From an uncultured Flammeovirgaceae bacterium (lineage in GTDB: Bacteria; Bacteroidota; Bacteroidia; Cytophagales; Cyclobacteriaceae), in assembly GCA_946886805.1 (NCBI GenBank), contig CAMPJM010000016.1:1-20407 (forward strand): a stretch of 20,407 nt of DNA. Reading direction: 5' to 3'. The notes under the pieces are model-generated. The model had not been told where the DNA came from. It searched no databases and was given only the letters and a program-made list of their open reading frames with translations. Shown here piece after piece: positions 1 to 8,354 of the stretch; position 1 is the first letter of the stretch, and each line of letters starts with the position of its first letter. A program made the translations under genes and the position numbers.

Positions 1-2310
1 GGGTTGCAAGCCAAGGAATTTAACAGTGGTTCCTATAGGTCAAAAAATGGGCTCATGTATTTTGCAGGAAATAATGGATTTAACGTTTTTCATCCCGATA
101 GCATACTAAACAGTGACCATACGCCTCCTATTTACCTTACCAGCTTTGAAATTTCAAACAGAAAAGCTGCTTTAGGAGAGAAAAACTCTCCTACACAACA
201 AGCTATTGCTGACATCGAAAAGGTGGAATTAACCTATTTACAATCAGACTTCTCGTTTGAGTTTGCTTCCCTGAATTTTGCCTCACCTGCTGAAGTGCAA
301 TATGCTTATATGTTAAAAGGTTTTGATAAAGATTGGAATTATGTGGGGAATAAAAGAACGGCTACTTATACCAATATTGAGCCTGGCAAATATGAATTTT
401 TAGTAAAATCTACAAATGCAGATGGTGTTTGGAAAAACGATGGTTTGTCCGTACTAATAAATATTGCATCACCTTATTGGCAGACCTGGTGGTTTAAAGC
501 GGGAGCTTCCTTACTCGGCATCTTTGCTTTGTATGGCTTTATTAATTTTAGAACAAAAAAGATCGCCAAGCAAAAAAGGAAATTAGAAAACATCGTGGTT
601 GCCCGAACGATGGAAGTTGTGAAGCAAAAAGAAAAGCTTGAGCAACATTCAAAAGAATTGTCCACTATAAATAAGGAGCTGAAAAAACGAAAGAAAGAAA
701 TTCAAGCTGGTAGAGAACGAGCAGAAGAGGCTCGCAAAGAAGCTGAAAAAGCAAACCAAGCCAAAAGTGCATTCTTGGCTACTATGAGTCATGAAATTCG
801 CACCCCTATGAATGGTGTAATTGGGATGACCGCTCTTTTAACAGAAACCTCGCTAACAGAAGAGCAGAGAATGTACGCAGAAACGATCAAAAACAGTGGA
901 GAAAGCTTGCTTACCGTAATCAATGACATACTCGACTTCTCGAAGATTGAATCGGGTATGATAGAATTAGAAGAAAGTGAATTTGATCTTAGACAATGTA
1001 TTGAAGAAATTCTGGACCTCTTTGCCGGCAAAGCAACTAATCAAGGGCTAGACCTTATCTACCAAATTGATCAGATGGTTCCGGCTTTTATTATTGGAGA
1101 CCAGCACAGGCTAAGGCAGGTGCTAATTAATTTAATTGGCAATGCCCTGAAGTTTACTAAAGAAGGGGAAGTATTTCTCGATGTCAGCGTCAAAGAATTT
1201 AAAGAGGAGGCATTAGAAGTTCTTTTTTCTGTGAAAGACACAGGAATAGGCATCCCTCAGGATAAAATTGATAAATTATTCAAATCATTTTCCCAGGTAG
1301 ATTCTTCGACCACAAGAAAATATGGGGGTACAGGCCTTGGTCTTGTGATCAGCCAGCGATTAGTAGAACTGATGGGAGGAACCATAGAAGTGGAGAGCGA
1401 AATAAAAAAGGGTGCTACATTTAAATTTGCTATTTCAAGCAGAATTGGCAAAAAAGTTCCGACTCGTAGCGAAAGCTGTTGCTTCAAAGGTATTGAAGGG
1501 ATGAAAGTCCTTATTGTTGATGATAACCATACAAACTTAACCATCCTGCAAAAACAGCTTGAAATTTGGAAGTTAATACCTACGCTAACATCTTCCGGGC
1601 TCGAGGCCTTGGACCAACTGGTTCAAACTCAGGAATACGATTTCATTATTAGTGATATGCAAATGCCTGAAATGGATGGTATTACATTGGCAACAAAAAT
1701 CAAAGAGAACTACCCTCATATACCGATCTTCCTATTGAGCTCAATTGGAGATGAAAGCAGTAAACAATACAAAGACCTTTTCATTTCTGTACTCGCAAAG
1801 CCGGTAAAACCGTCACTCCTTTGTAAAGTTATCAAAGCACATTTTAATACCCAGGATGTGGAAAAACCCGCATTAAATACTTACAAAACGCTTACTCATG
1901 ACTTTGCAGACCTGCACCCGCTAAAGATTTTAGTAGCGGAAGATAACTTCGTTAATCAAAAATTGATAAGAATTATCCTGGAAAAATTAGGATATCTACC
2001 TCAAATTGTTGCAAATGGAATAGAAGCCGTCCACGAAATCAACACGGGTACCTTTGACCTAATTCTCATGGATATTCAAATGCCTGACATGGATGGATAT
2101 GAAGCAACAAGGCAAATACGATTATTAGATATACAGCAGCCCATTATTATAGCTATGACAGCTAACGCCTTACAGGAAGATGAGCAGGCATCTAAAAATG
2201 TGGGCATGGATAATTACATAAGCAAACCATTTAAAACAGAAATACTAAAAGAAGCTTTAAAAGAGGCATCACTGGCAGTTTCGACCAAAAATGGCAGGGC
2301 CTTAAAATAA
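1..2310 (+). CDS. Propeller-type hybrid sensor histidine kinase, 3' part
   Basis: Inner-membrane sensor kinase with two receiver domains. The reading frame is open from base 1, and its first residues (GLQ...) align with the last propeller blade of the next gene, so the true start and most of the periplasmic sensor lie upstream of the window. Counting from the first codon: Y_Y_Y domain about 80-155, one membrane segment about 161-181, coiled coil about 185-255, HisKA with phospho-acceptor His264 (SHEIRTP), HATPase with N-box (GNALKF) and G-box (GGTGLGL), then REC1 (Asp552) and REC2 (Asp691). It ends in REC-REC, with no AraC-type HTH and no HPt, so output must pass to a separate partner; this is inference from domain content. 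It is a close paralogue of the adjacent gene. Signal and target are unknown. Confidence 0.95.
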   Translation, partial: GLQAKEFNSGSYRSKNGLMYFAGNNGFNVFHPDSILNSDHTPPIYLTSFEISNRKAALGEKNSPTQQAIADIEKVELTYLQSDFSFEFASLNFASPAEVQYAYMLKGFDKDWNYVGNKRTATYTNIEPGKYEFLVKSTNADGVWKNDGLSVLINIASPYWQTWWFKAGASLLGIFALYGFINFRTKKIAKQKRKLENIVVARTMEVVKQKEKLEQHSKELSTINKELKKRKKEIQAGRERAEEARKEAEKANQAKSAFLATMSHEIRTPMNGVIGMTALLTETSLTEEQRMYAETIKNSGESLLTVINDILDFSKIESGMIELEESEFDLRQCIEEILDLFAGKATNQGLDLIYQIDQMVPAFIIGDQHRLRQVLINLIGNALKFTKEGEVFLDVSVKEFKEEALEVLFSVKDTGIGIPQDKIDKLFKSFSQVDSSTTRKYGGTGLGLVISQRLVELMGGTIEVESEIKKGATFKFAISSRIGKKVPTRSESCCFKGIEGMKVLIVDDNHTNLTILQKQLEIWKLIPTLTSSGLEALDQLVQTQEYDFIISDMQMPEMDGITLATKIKENYPHIPIFLLSSIGDESSKQYKDLFISVLAKPVKPSLLCKVIKAHFNTQDVEKPALNTYKTLTHDFADLHPLKILVAEDNFVNQKLIRIILEKLGYLPQIVANGIEAVHEINTGTFDLILMDIQMPDMDGYEATRQIRLLDIQQPIIIAMTANALQEDEQASKNVGMDNYISKPFKTEILKEALKEASLAVSTKNGRALK

Positions 2311-2446
2311 ATTAAAAAAATCAGTTTAGGGTTTTAAAGGCAACTCTTTCTTTTATCCCATAAATATCCTGAATGTAAGTTCACCGTTCAAAATTTATCC
2401 TTTAGGAATAAGAAAGGCTCTAATTTAGTACAAATTTTAGCTTTTG

Positions 2447-5400
2447 ATGATTCGTCGCTTCTTAATTCTCATTATATTCATTTTCTCGAATTCTGTAGTT
2501 TACTCACAGGATTTATCCTTGAATTTTCGCCACCTTACTACGTCAGATGGCCTGTCTCAAAACAATGTTCATGCAATAATTCAGGATTATAAAGGCTTTA
2601 TGTGGTTTGCTACCGAAGATGGGCTTAACAAATACGATGGGTATAAAATAACCAAGTACAAAAACATTCAATCGGATTCGACAAGCCTTACCAATAATTT
2701 TGTACTTTCTCTTTTTGAAGATAAACAAAAAAACCTGTGGATAGGAACCGGCGATGGGCTAAACTTATATAATAGAGAGACAGATAATTTCACCGTTTTC
2801 AAATCCAGTGAAACAGAACCATTAACGCTTAAGAGCGATTTAATTAGTGCGATTTATCAGGATAACAAGGGGGACATTTGGATTGGCACCCCCGAAGGAC
2901 TATTTAAATATAATTATGAAAGTCAGAATTTTTCTCAATTTACCCATTCACCAGAAGACCCGCAGAGTTTAAGTGACGAAAGAATAGTATCAATTTTTGA
3001 AGATAAAAATCACAACTTTTGGATTGGAACCCGAAATGGTTTAAATCTATTGGACCGTACTACAGGAAAATGTAAAAGATTTTTTCACAGGGATAAAGAA
3101 AACAACATTTCTGATGAGAATCACATTAGCACAATAACAGAAGATAACAACGAAAATCTTTGGATTGGTACCTGGGGAGGAGGTTTAAAGTTGTTTAACA
3201 AAGAAAGTGAAACATTTACATCTTATGTCCACGATGAAAATGACCCACAAAGCATCGGTGGCAATACCGTGTATGATATTTTTATCGATAGTAAAAATAA
3301 CTTTTGGGTAGGTGTTGAAAACGGGGGGCTTAACTTGTTTGATCCGGAAACCGGTAATTTTAATATTCATTACTCTAATAATATTGATGTAAACAGCATC
3401 AGCAATAATTCAGTAGATTGTATCTATGAAGACAAGAGCGGTACGCTTTGGGTTGGTGTGCATCGCGGTGGCGTAAATTATTACAGTCCAAAAGAAGAAA
3501 AGTTTAAATCCTTTGTAACCAAACCCTTTGAGAATAGCATCAGCCACAACAATGTAAGGGCATTTTGTGAAGACGAAGAAGGAAATATATGGATTGGCAC
3601 AGACGGTGGCGGTTTAAATATGTTTAACCGCAAAACTAAGACCTTCACCGTTCACAGGAATGATAAACACGACACCAAAAGCTTGAGTAACGATGTTGTG
3701 CTTTCCATATTAGAAGATAGTGAGGGGATTTTATGGATAGGCACCTATGGAAGTGGATTAAATAGATTTGATAGAAAAAAAGGCACCTTTAAAAGGTATG
3801 TTCATGATCCTGATGACCCTAAAAGCCTTGGGAGCAATACTATCTGGAGCATAATTGAGGATGATGATGGAAATCTTTTGATTGCTACCAGGGGGGATGG
3901 ATTAAATTTATTCAACAAAAAAACGAACGATTTTATAAGTTATAAATGTGATTCGGAGGGAAGTGATAAGATCAGCAGTTGCTGGACAACACACTTGCTA
4001 CAAGATAGCAGGCAAAATATATGGATAGCGACCACATGGGGCTTGAGCTTGTTTGATCCTGAGACCCAATCTTCCACACACTTCTATCCCAACGAAAAAC
4101 GCAAGGGAAGCATTAGTGGTGATGATGTCTTTATTGTTTTTGAAGATAGTAAAAATAATATTTGGGTGAGTACCAATAAAGGCTTGAACCTCTTTGATTA
4201 TGAAACCCAAACTTTTGAAGTCTTTAAAGAATCGGATGGTTTACCCAATAACAGAGTTGTCAGCATCACAGAGGATGGCAGGGGAAACTTATGGCTAGGG
4301 ACCTTTCTGGGCTTATCAAAGTTCAACCCCGAAACAATAAAATTTAAAAACTATACGCTTGCTGATGGGCTACAGGGAAATGAATTCACCCAAAATGCCT
4401 CATTAAAAACGAGGGATGGCTATATGTTTTTTGGAGGAATGGAAGGCTTTAATATGTTCCACCCAGATAGCGTTAAAAAAGACAACGATTTCTTACCCCC
4501 GGTTTATATTACTAATTTTCAAATTTTTAATAAGAACATTGATTTGGGAAAAAATATTTCTGAGATCAAAGAAATTGTTCTTGCTCCTAATGAGTCAGTA
4601 TTTACTTTGGAATTTGCCGCATTAAACTTTATAAACAGCGAACGGAATCAGTATGCTTACAAACTGGTAGGATTTGACAAGGACTGGAATTTTGTAGGGA
4701 ACAAGAGAACTGCCACTTATACTAACCTTGATCCTGGTAAATATACTTTTAGAGTAAAGGGTTCTAATAATGACGGCATATGGAGCGATAAGGAAGAGTC
4801 TATAGACCTTGTAATCACTCCGCCATATTGGAAAACCTGGTGGTTCAGGATGTTAATTGCTTTGTCTTTCATTGGAACAAGTTTCGCAGTGTATTCAATC
4901 AGGTTAAATCGCATAAATAACCAAAAGCAGCGTCTGGAAAAAGAAGTGCAGGAACGGACGTCGGAGGTGCTTTCACAGGCAGAAAGGTTGAAAGTTATTA
5001 ACGGCGAGCTCGAAGATCAAAAGAAAAAAATAATTGTAGAGAGGGAGGATGCGAATAGTGCGAGGAAAGAAGCAGAAAAAGCAAACATGGCTAAAAGTGC
5101 ATTTTTAGCTACAATGAGCCATGAAATCAGAACTCCTATGAATGGGGTGATTGGAATGACCAGCCTATTGTCGGAGACTTCCTTAACATCAGAACAAAAA
5201 CAATACACTGAAACAATAAAAATCAGTGGGGAAAGCCTTTTAACTATTATAAATGACATACTCGATTTTTCAAAAATAGAATCAGGAATGATTGAGCTTG
5301 ACATCCAGGATTTTGATCTCCGCCAGTGTATTGAGGAAGTAATGGATATACTTGCTGATAAAGCCGCTCATCAGGGGATAGATTTGATTTACCTATTGGA

Positions 5401-6634
5401 TCCCAGGATTCCAATCTTTATAGAAGGAGATAGCCATCGGTTAAAGCAGATTCTCATAAACCTAGTTGGAAACGCTTTAAAATTCACCAAACAGGGGGAA
5501 GTATTTCTAAGTGTAGAGCTAGATAATATCCAGGATGAAAAGCTGGCCATTTCTTTTAAAGTGAGAGATTCTGGTATCGGGATTCCACAGGATAAGCTTC
5601 CTCGTTTGTTCAAATCATTTTCTCAGGTTGACTCATCAACGACACGAAAATATGGAGGAACTGGTCTAGGTTTGGTAATCAGCCAACGATTGGTGGAACT
5701 GATGGGAGGAGATATTGCAGTCAAAAGTATAGAAGGAACAGGCACTACATTTAGCTTTTTAATTTCAAGTAGAGCAAGCAAAAAAGTTGTTCAGAAACAT
5801 GTCAACAATGGCACTATTGATCTCAAAGGCAAAAGGGTGCTTATAGTAGACGATAATGCCACAAACCTTACAATTTTACAAGCTCAAACAAAACTTTGGC
5901 ATTTGCTGCCCACCATTGCATCATCGGGAAAGGATGCGCTGGATATTTTGTCTCTGAACAGTAATTTCGATCTGATTATAACAGATATGCAAATGCCAGA
6001 GATGGACGGATTTGAACTTGCCAATGCCATAAAAGAAAAAGGACACACTTTGCCAATAATACTTTTAAGCTCCATTGGTGATTATCATATTAAAGAATAC
6101 AAGAAAACTTTTGCCTCTGTCTTATCAAAGCCCGTTAAGCCGCTCCAGCTATTGAGCCTCATTCAAAATCAGTTCAGAGGAAAGAACTCATTGAAGCCGA
6201 TTGCCAGGGAAGAAAAATTGCTCAACGCGGATTTTGCCGAGGAGTATCCGCTCAAAATTTTAGTCGCCGAAGATAACCTTGTCAATCAAAAACTCGCAAG
6301 ACTGCTTCTGACCAAATTAGGATATGAGCCTGATCTTGCTTTAAATGGTGCTGAGGCTCTAAAAATGCAACTGGATCGATCTTACGATGTTATCTTGATG
6401 GACGTTCAAATGCCAGAAATGGATGGTTTGGAAGCCACTAAAAAGATCAGGGAGTTAAAAAAACCACAACCAGTAATAATAGCGATGACGGCCAACGCTA
6501 TGACGGAAGACAAAGAAGTTTGTATCGCAGCAGGCATGGATAATTATATAAGCAAACCATTCAAAACGGAAACTTTGAAAGAGTCTTTAAAAGAAGCATC
6601 ACTGACAATTTCAACGAAAAATGGCAGGACTTAA
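2447..6634 (+). CDS. Hybrid sensor histidine kinase with 14-blade propeller sensor
   Basis: One-polypeptide two-component system of 1395 residues. ATG at 2447 is preferred over the adjoining TTG at 2444 because a signal peptide follows (hydrophobic about 4-15, cleavage near VYS-Q). Then come 14 Reg_prop repeats (each about 42 aa, core [LI]W[IV]GT..GL), enough for two seven-bladed periplasmic propellers, to about residue 680. After that: Y_Y_Y domain about 700-790, one membrane segment about 798-820, coiled coil, HisKA with His892, HATPase (N-box Asn near 1009; GGTGLGL), REC1 (Asp1180) and REC2 (Asp1319, IAMTANA, SKPF). Unlike Bacteroides HTCS regulators it lacks a C-terminal AraC HTH; no HPt is present. 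In family members of this architecture the propellers and Y_Y_Y sense periplasmic ligands, often glycans; the ligand here is unknown. It follows its paralogue by 136 bp with no intervening gene. Confidence 0.96.
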   Translation: MIRRFLILIIFIFSNSVVYSQDLSLNFRHLTTSDGLSQNNVHAIIQDYKGFMWFATEDGLNKYDGYKITKYKNIQSDSTSLTNNFVLSLFEDKQKNLWIGTGDGLNLYNRETDNFTVFKSSETEPLTLKSDLISAIYQDNKGDIWIGTPEGLFKYNYESQNFSQFTHSPEDPQSLSDERIVSIFEDKNHNFWIGTRNGLNLLDRTTGKCKRFFHRDKENNISDENHISTITEDNNENLWIGTWGGGLKLFNKESETFTSYVHDENDPQSIGGNTVYDIFIDSKNNFWVGVENGGLNLFDPETGNFNIHYSNNIDVNSISNNSVDCIYEDKSGTLWVGVHRGGVNYYSPKEEKFKSFVTKPFENSISHNNVRAFCEDEEGNIWIGTDGGGLNMFNRKTKTFTVHRNDKHDTKSLSNDVVLSILEDSEGILWIGTYGSGLNRFDRKKGTFKRYVHDPDDPKSLGSNTIWSIIEDDDGNLLIATRGDGLNLFNKKTNDFISYKCDSEGSDKISSCWTTHLLQDSRQNIWIATTWGLSLFDPETQSSTHFYPNEKRKGSISGDDVFIVFEDSKNNIWVSTNKGLNLFDYETQTFEVFKESDGLPNNRVVSITEDGRGNLWLGTFLGLSKFNPETIKFKNYTLADGLQGNEFTQNASLKTRDGYMFFGGMEGFNMFHPDSVKKDNDFLPPVYITNFQIFNKNIDLGKNISEIKEIVLAPNESVFTLEFAALNFINSERNQYAYKLVGFDKDWNFVGNKRTATYTNLDPGKYTFRVKGSNNDGIWSDKEESIDLVITPPYWKTWWFRMLIALSFIGTSFAVYSIRLNRINNQKQRLEKEVQERTSEVLSQAERLKVINGELEDQKKKIIVEREDANSARKEAEKANMAKSAFLATMSHEIRTPMNGVIGMTSLLSETSLTSEQKQYTETIKISGESLLTIINDILDFSKIESGMIELDIQDFDLRQCIEEVMDILADKAAHQGIDLIYLLDPRIPIFIEGDSHRLKQILINLVGNALKFTKQGEVFLSVELDNIQDEKLAISFKVRDSGIGIPQDKLPRLFKSFSQVDSSTTRKYGGTGLGLVISQRLVELMGGDIAVKSIEGTGTTFSFLISSRASKKVVQKHVNNGTIDLKGKRVLIVDDNATNLTILQAQTKLWHLLPTIASSGKDALDILSLNSNFDLIITDMQMPEMDGFELANAIKEKGHTLPIILLSSIGDYHIKEYKKTFASVLSKPVKPLQLLSLIQNQFRGKNSLKPIAREEKLLNADFAEEYPLKILVAEDNLVNQKLARLLLTKLGYEPDLALNGAEALKMQLDRSYDVILMDVQMPEMDGLEATKKIRELKKPQPVIIAMTANAMTEDKEVCIAAGMDNYISKPFKTETLKESLKEASLTISTKNGRT

Positions 6635-6650
6635 AATAACTTTTAAAAAA

Positions 6651-6990
6651 TTAGTTGAAAGCAATTAACTCAAAGCAACCATATTCTTCATTTTCTAAGA
6701 AGCCAGCAATCTCCTTGTCATATTGCAAAAGTATGGTCAAAATCTCCGACGTCTTAATATTTCCAGCTCTAATCCAGATGATTTTTGGCGGAAATCCAAA
6801 CAAGGAATTTAAATCATTAAAATCAGCATCTTGAGTGACTATGGTGAAATTATTTTGCCTTGCAAATTCCCAAATCGGTCGGGAGTATTCATCAATTTCT
6901 CCTTTTTTACATGACTGGATTCTCTGAATTGATCAGGTAATTGCTTACTATCCGATAGGATATGTTTTGATCAAAGAGAAACTTCATCAT
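6651..6990 (-). pseudogene. DUF5615 PIN-like toxin gene, broken by two frameshifts
   Basis: The minus strand encodes a DUF5615-type PIN-like protein in three frames. It begins MMKFLFDQNISYRIVSNYL, moves to DQFRESSHVKK, then to GEIDEYSRPIWEFARQNNF and continues through TIVTQDADF and PPKIIWIRAG to a stop at 6651. Read straight from ATG 6990 it stops after 27 residues at 6907. The frames re-join if one base is restored near the first junction and one in the six-A run at about 6903-6908. The 340-bp span plus two bases is 114 codons, a normal family length. The first ATG overlaps the DUF433 stop by 4 nt (ATGA), the usual antitoxin-toxin coupling. The PIN-like acidic residues (LFDQN, DADF) are still legible. 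Two sequencing errors could mimic this. The toxin ends only 16 bp from the convergent kinase stop. Confidence 0.8.
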
Positions 6991-7214
6991 CCTGCAATCC
7001 GGTAAATTCTATTTTCCCTGTCAGCAACATAGCTCAAAGTAGCATAAATATCGTTCTCCTCTAATTCCTCAAAATCTTCAAGTATTTCTTTTATTGTCAT
7101 TCCTGCAGCAAGCCACCCGAGAATATCACCCACTGTTATCCTCATTCCGCGAATACAGGGCTTTCCACCCCTTTTACCGGGTTCTATTGTTATTATGTTT
7201 TTATAATCCACCAT
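6987..7214 (-). CDS. DUF433 antitoxin-like protein
   Basis: A 75-residue DUF433 protein. It shows the family hallmarks PGKRGGKPCIRG near residues 12-23, then RITVGDIL..LAAGMT, a winged/HTH-like segment, and a C-terminal helix with EENDIYATLSYVADRE. DUF433 proteins are commonly encoded directly upstream of DUF5615 PIN-like proteins and are regarded as VapB-like antitoxins that bind both the toxin and DNA. That arrangement is visible here, with a 4-nt ATGA overlap to the downstream toxin reading frame. The gene is complete from ATG 7214 to TGA 6987, whereas its partner is frameshifted, so it may now be an orphan antitoxin, possibly guarding against a copy elsewhere; that role is inference. No clear promoter box was found upstream. 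Confidence 0.88.
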   Translation of the reverse strand: MVDYKNIITIEPGKRGGKPCIRGMRITVGDILGWLAAGMTIKEILEDFEELEENDIYATLSYVADRENRIYRIAG

Positions 7215-7596
7215 GAGATATTTTTAGTTAATGTTGATCCGTCCGCAAAGCCGCTTTTTTTACTAAAATACGAATTTTTGTTGAATGTAGTTCGCTCCTC
7301 TTATTAGCCTTATTGCTCTCAGACATTTTGATAGGTTGGTTAGTATCTTCACGAATCACTTAAAAGTTTGGTGCGTGACGACACAAACCAAAGCTCGGGA
7401 AATTCTCCGGCAGCCGAAACCTTCTCCTTGGTCTGTAAAGAGTTTACTGCTGCTTTATCCATGGTTGTGTGGCACACCGACCATCTACTGCATAAAAAAA
7501 CGTTATGTATACCTTTGATTGGACACCCCATCCATGGCCATGCCCTCACAGAAATTTTTTAGTATCAAGTTGCCTACGCAATTTGGTGGGGATGGA
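7215..7596. other. Gene-poor gap with a compositionally distinct block
   Basis: The gap of 382 bp between the DUF433 and HicB genes has no gene I can support. Bases 7215-7335 are ordinary AT-rich spacer that should hold the DUF433 promoter. From about 7336 to 7562 the composition changes: by hand count about 48% G+C over 7361-7490, against roughly 35-38% nearby. Three overlapping frames stay open for 60-66 codons (7336-7518 and 7368-7562 on plus, 7349-7549 on minus). None shows a recognisable domain, signal peptide or good start context, so I do not call a gene. A short bulged hairpin lies at about 7463-7482 (GGTTGTGTGGCACACCGACC). It may be a fragment of a dispersed repeat or foreign insert. 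Confidence 0.45.
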
Positions 7597-7938
7597 TTAG
7601 GTCGGCTCTTTGGTAACCCTTGATCTAATTGCTTCTGCTACAAAGTTGTTTAGAGAAGTTTTGGCCTCCATGGCTAAAAGTGCTGCCTTTTGATGCAAAG
7701 TAGCTGATATTCTAACATTAAAACTCCCTTTAAATGGCTTTTCTGGCGTTTTCCCTTCAACCTTACAATCGGCTAAATAAGTGTCTATAGCATTCCTAAA
7801 ATCTTGTTCAAGAGACTTCCCTCTTTCTCCTTCATATGAGATAAGGCCTCTTATTCCCAGTACTTTCCCATAGAGTAAATCATCCTCCCGACTATACTCT
7901 ATACTTCCCGTATAACCTTTGTATTCTAGATATTTCAT
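7597..7938 (-). CDS. hicB: HicB-family antitoxin
   Basis: A 113-residue HicB antitoxin. The N-terminal half (MKYLEYKGYTGSIEYS...LYGKVLGI) is the partial RNase H-like fold that covers the HicA toxin. The middle (LEQDFRNAIDTYL) is the characteristic HicB helix. The C-terminal part (about 72-108: FNVRISATLHQKAALLAMEA then SLNNFVAEAI) is a ribbon-helix-helix DNA-binding domain. HicB proteins of this kind neutralise the toxin and repress their own operon. The gene starts at ATG 7938, sharing ATGA with the hicA stop, so the two are translationally coupled with the toxin first, the normal hic order. It appears intact. Confidence 0.9.
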   Translation of the reverse strand: MKYLEYKGYTGSIEYSREDDLLYGKVLGIRGLISYEGERGKSLEQDFRNAIDTYLADCKVEGKTPEKPFKGSFNVRISATLHQKAALLAMEAKTSLNNFVAEAIRSRVTKEPT

Positions 7939-8177
7939 AACGCTATTATTTCCTTTACTTGTCTCATTTGGTACTTTTTCATAATTCCACTTGGATGCGG
8001 CTTATGAAGCATAATTGGAACGCCTTCTTTGTTTTCGAATTTTACCCTCGAACCTGATGTCTTTCCTTTTTTTACTTCACCAAATCCAAAATACCCCAAA
8101 AGCTTAACCATCTCATCATAATGAAAATCAGATGGCATACTCAAAAATCTGTCAATTAGCTTCTCTTTCTTAGACAC
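7935..8177 (-). CDS. hicA: HicA-family toxin (mRNA interferase)
   Basis: An 80-residue HicA-type toxin with a double-stranded-RNA-binding-like fold; family members cut mRNA and arrest translation until bound by HicB. Visible motifs: KEKLIDRFLSMPSDFHYDEM, LLGYFGF, KKGKTSGSRVKF (36-47) and LHKPHP (57-62), then KKYQMRQVKEI. Classical HicA has a catalytic histidine just after the G-S turn (GSHH type). Here that position is Arg44, as I recall for a Bacteroidota subgroup, so His58/His61 of LHKPHP or Tyr/Lys residues might contribute instead; this is inference. The start is GTG at 8177, with no ATG upstream before an in-frame stop at 8190-8192. It overlaps hicB by 4 nt. Confidence 0.87.
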   Translation of the reverse strand: MSKKEKLIDRFLSMPSDFHYDEMVKLLGYFGFGEVKKGKTSGSRVKFENKEGVPIMLHKPHPSGIMKKYQMRQVKEIIAL

Positions 8178-8181
8178 AACC

Positions 8182-8213
8182 CAAAGTAACTATATTTAGT
8201 TGCGTTTTGCAAA
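8182..8213 (-). promoter_or_regulatory. Candidate Bacteroidota-type promoter of hicAB
   Basis: On the minus strand, TTTG (8213-8210) is followed after exactly 20 bp by TTACTTTG (8189-8182), one mismatch from the -7 consensus TAnnTTTG; the known -33/-7 spacing is 19-21 bp. Transcription would begin at about the GTG start of hicA (8177), giving a leaderless or almost leaderless mRNA. The -33 box sits in the 8-bp palindrome TTTGCAAA (8206-8213), a possible HicB operator. The assignment is by eye only. Confidence 0.45.
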
Positions 8214-8325
8214 TTGTTTTTCTTGCCCTAGCGGGTGAAACTGCTGCCGATAATAATAGCTTATTCGTTTGGAACAAAAAACAGTTAAATATTTTCACTG
8301 TTCTACTTTACAACATCATAATCAT

Positions 8326-8333
8326 TAGTTTTG
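8326..8333 (+). promoter_or_regulatory. Possible -7 box upstream of nth
   Basis: TAGTTTTG fits TAnnTTTG exactly and lies 21 bp before the chosen nth start codon, so a short leader would result. No convincing TTTG box occurs 19-21 bp upstream, which keeps confidence low. Confidence 0.3.
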
Positions 8334-8354
8334 CAATCATATTTAATATCATGC

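Noticed and set aside
789..1544. Several minus-strand open frames inside the kinase genes.
   Set aside because: They lie antisense to strongly conserved kinase domains, lack recognisable features and are typical frame shadows.
1..6634. The kinases as classic HTCS glycan-locus regulators.
   Set aside because: Both end in two receiver domains without an AraC-type HTH, and no SusC/SusD or glycosidase genes are present in the window.
7368..7562. A 64-codon plus-strand reading frame, and a 66-codon minus-strand frame at 7349-7549, as small protein genes.
   Set aside because: Two overlapping frames on opposite strands cannot both be favoured, neither has a domain or a good start context, and open frames are expected in a locally GC-rich block.
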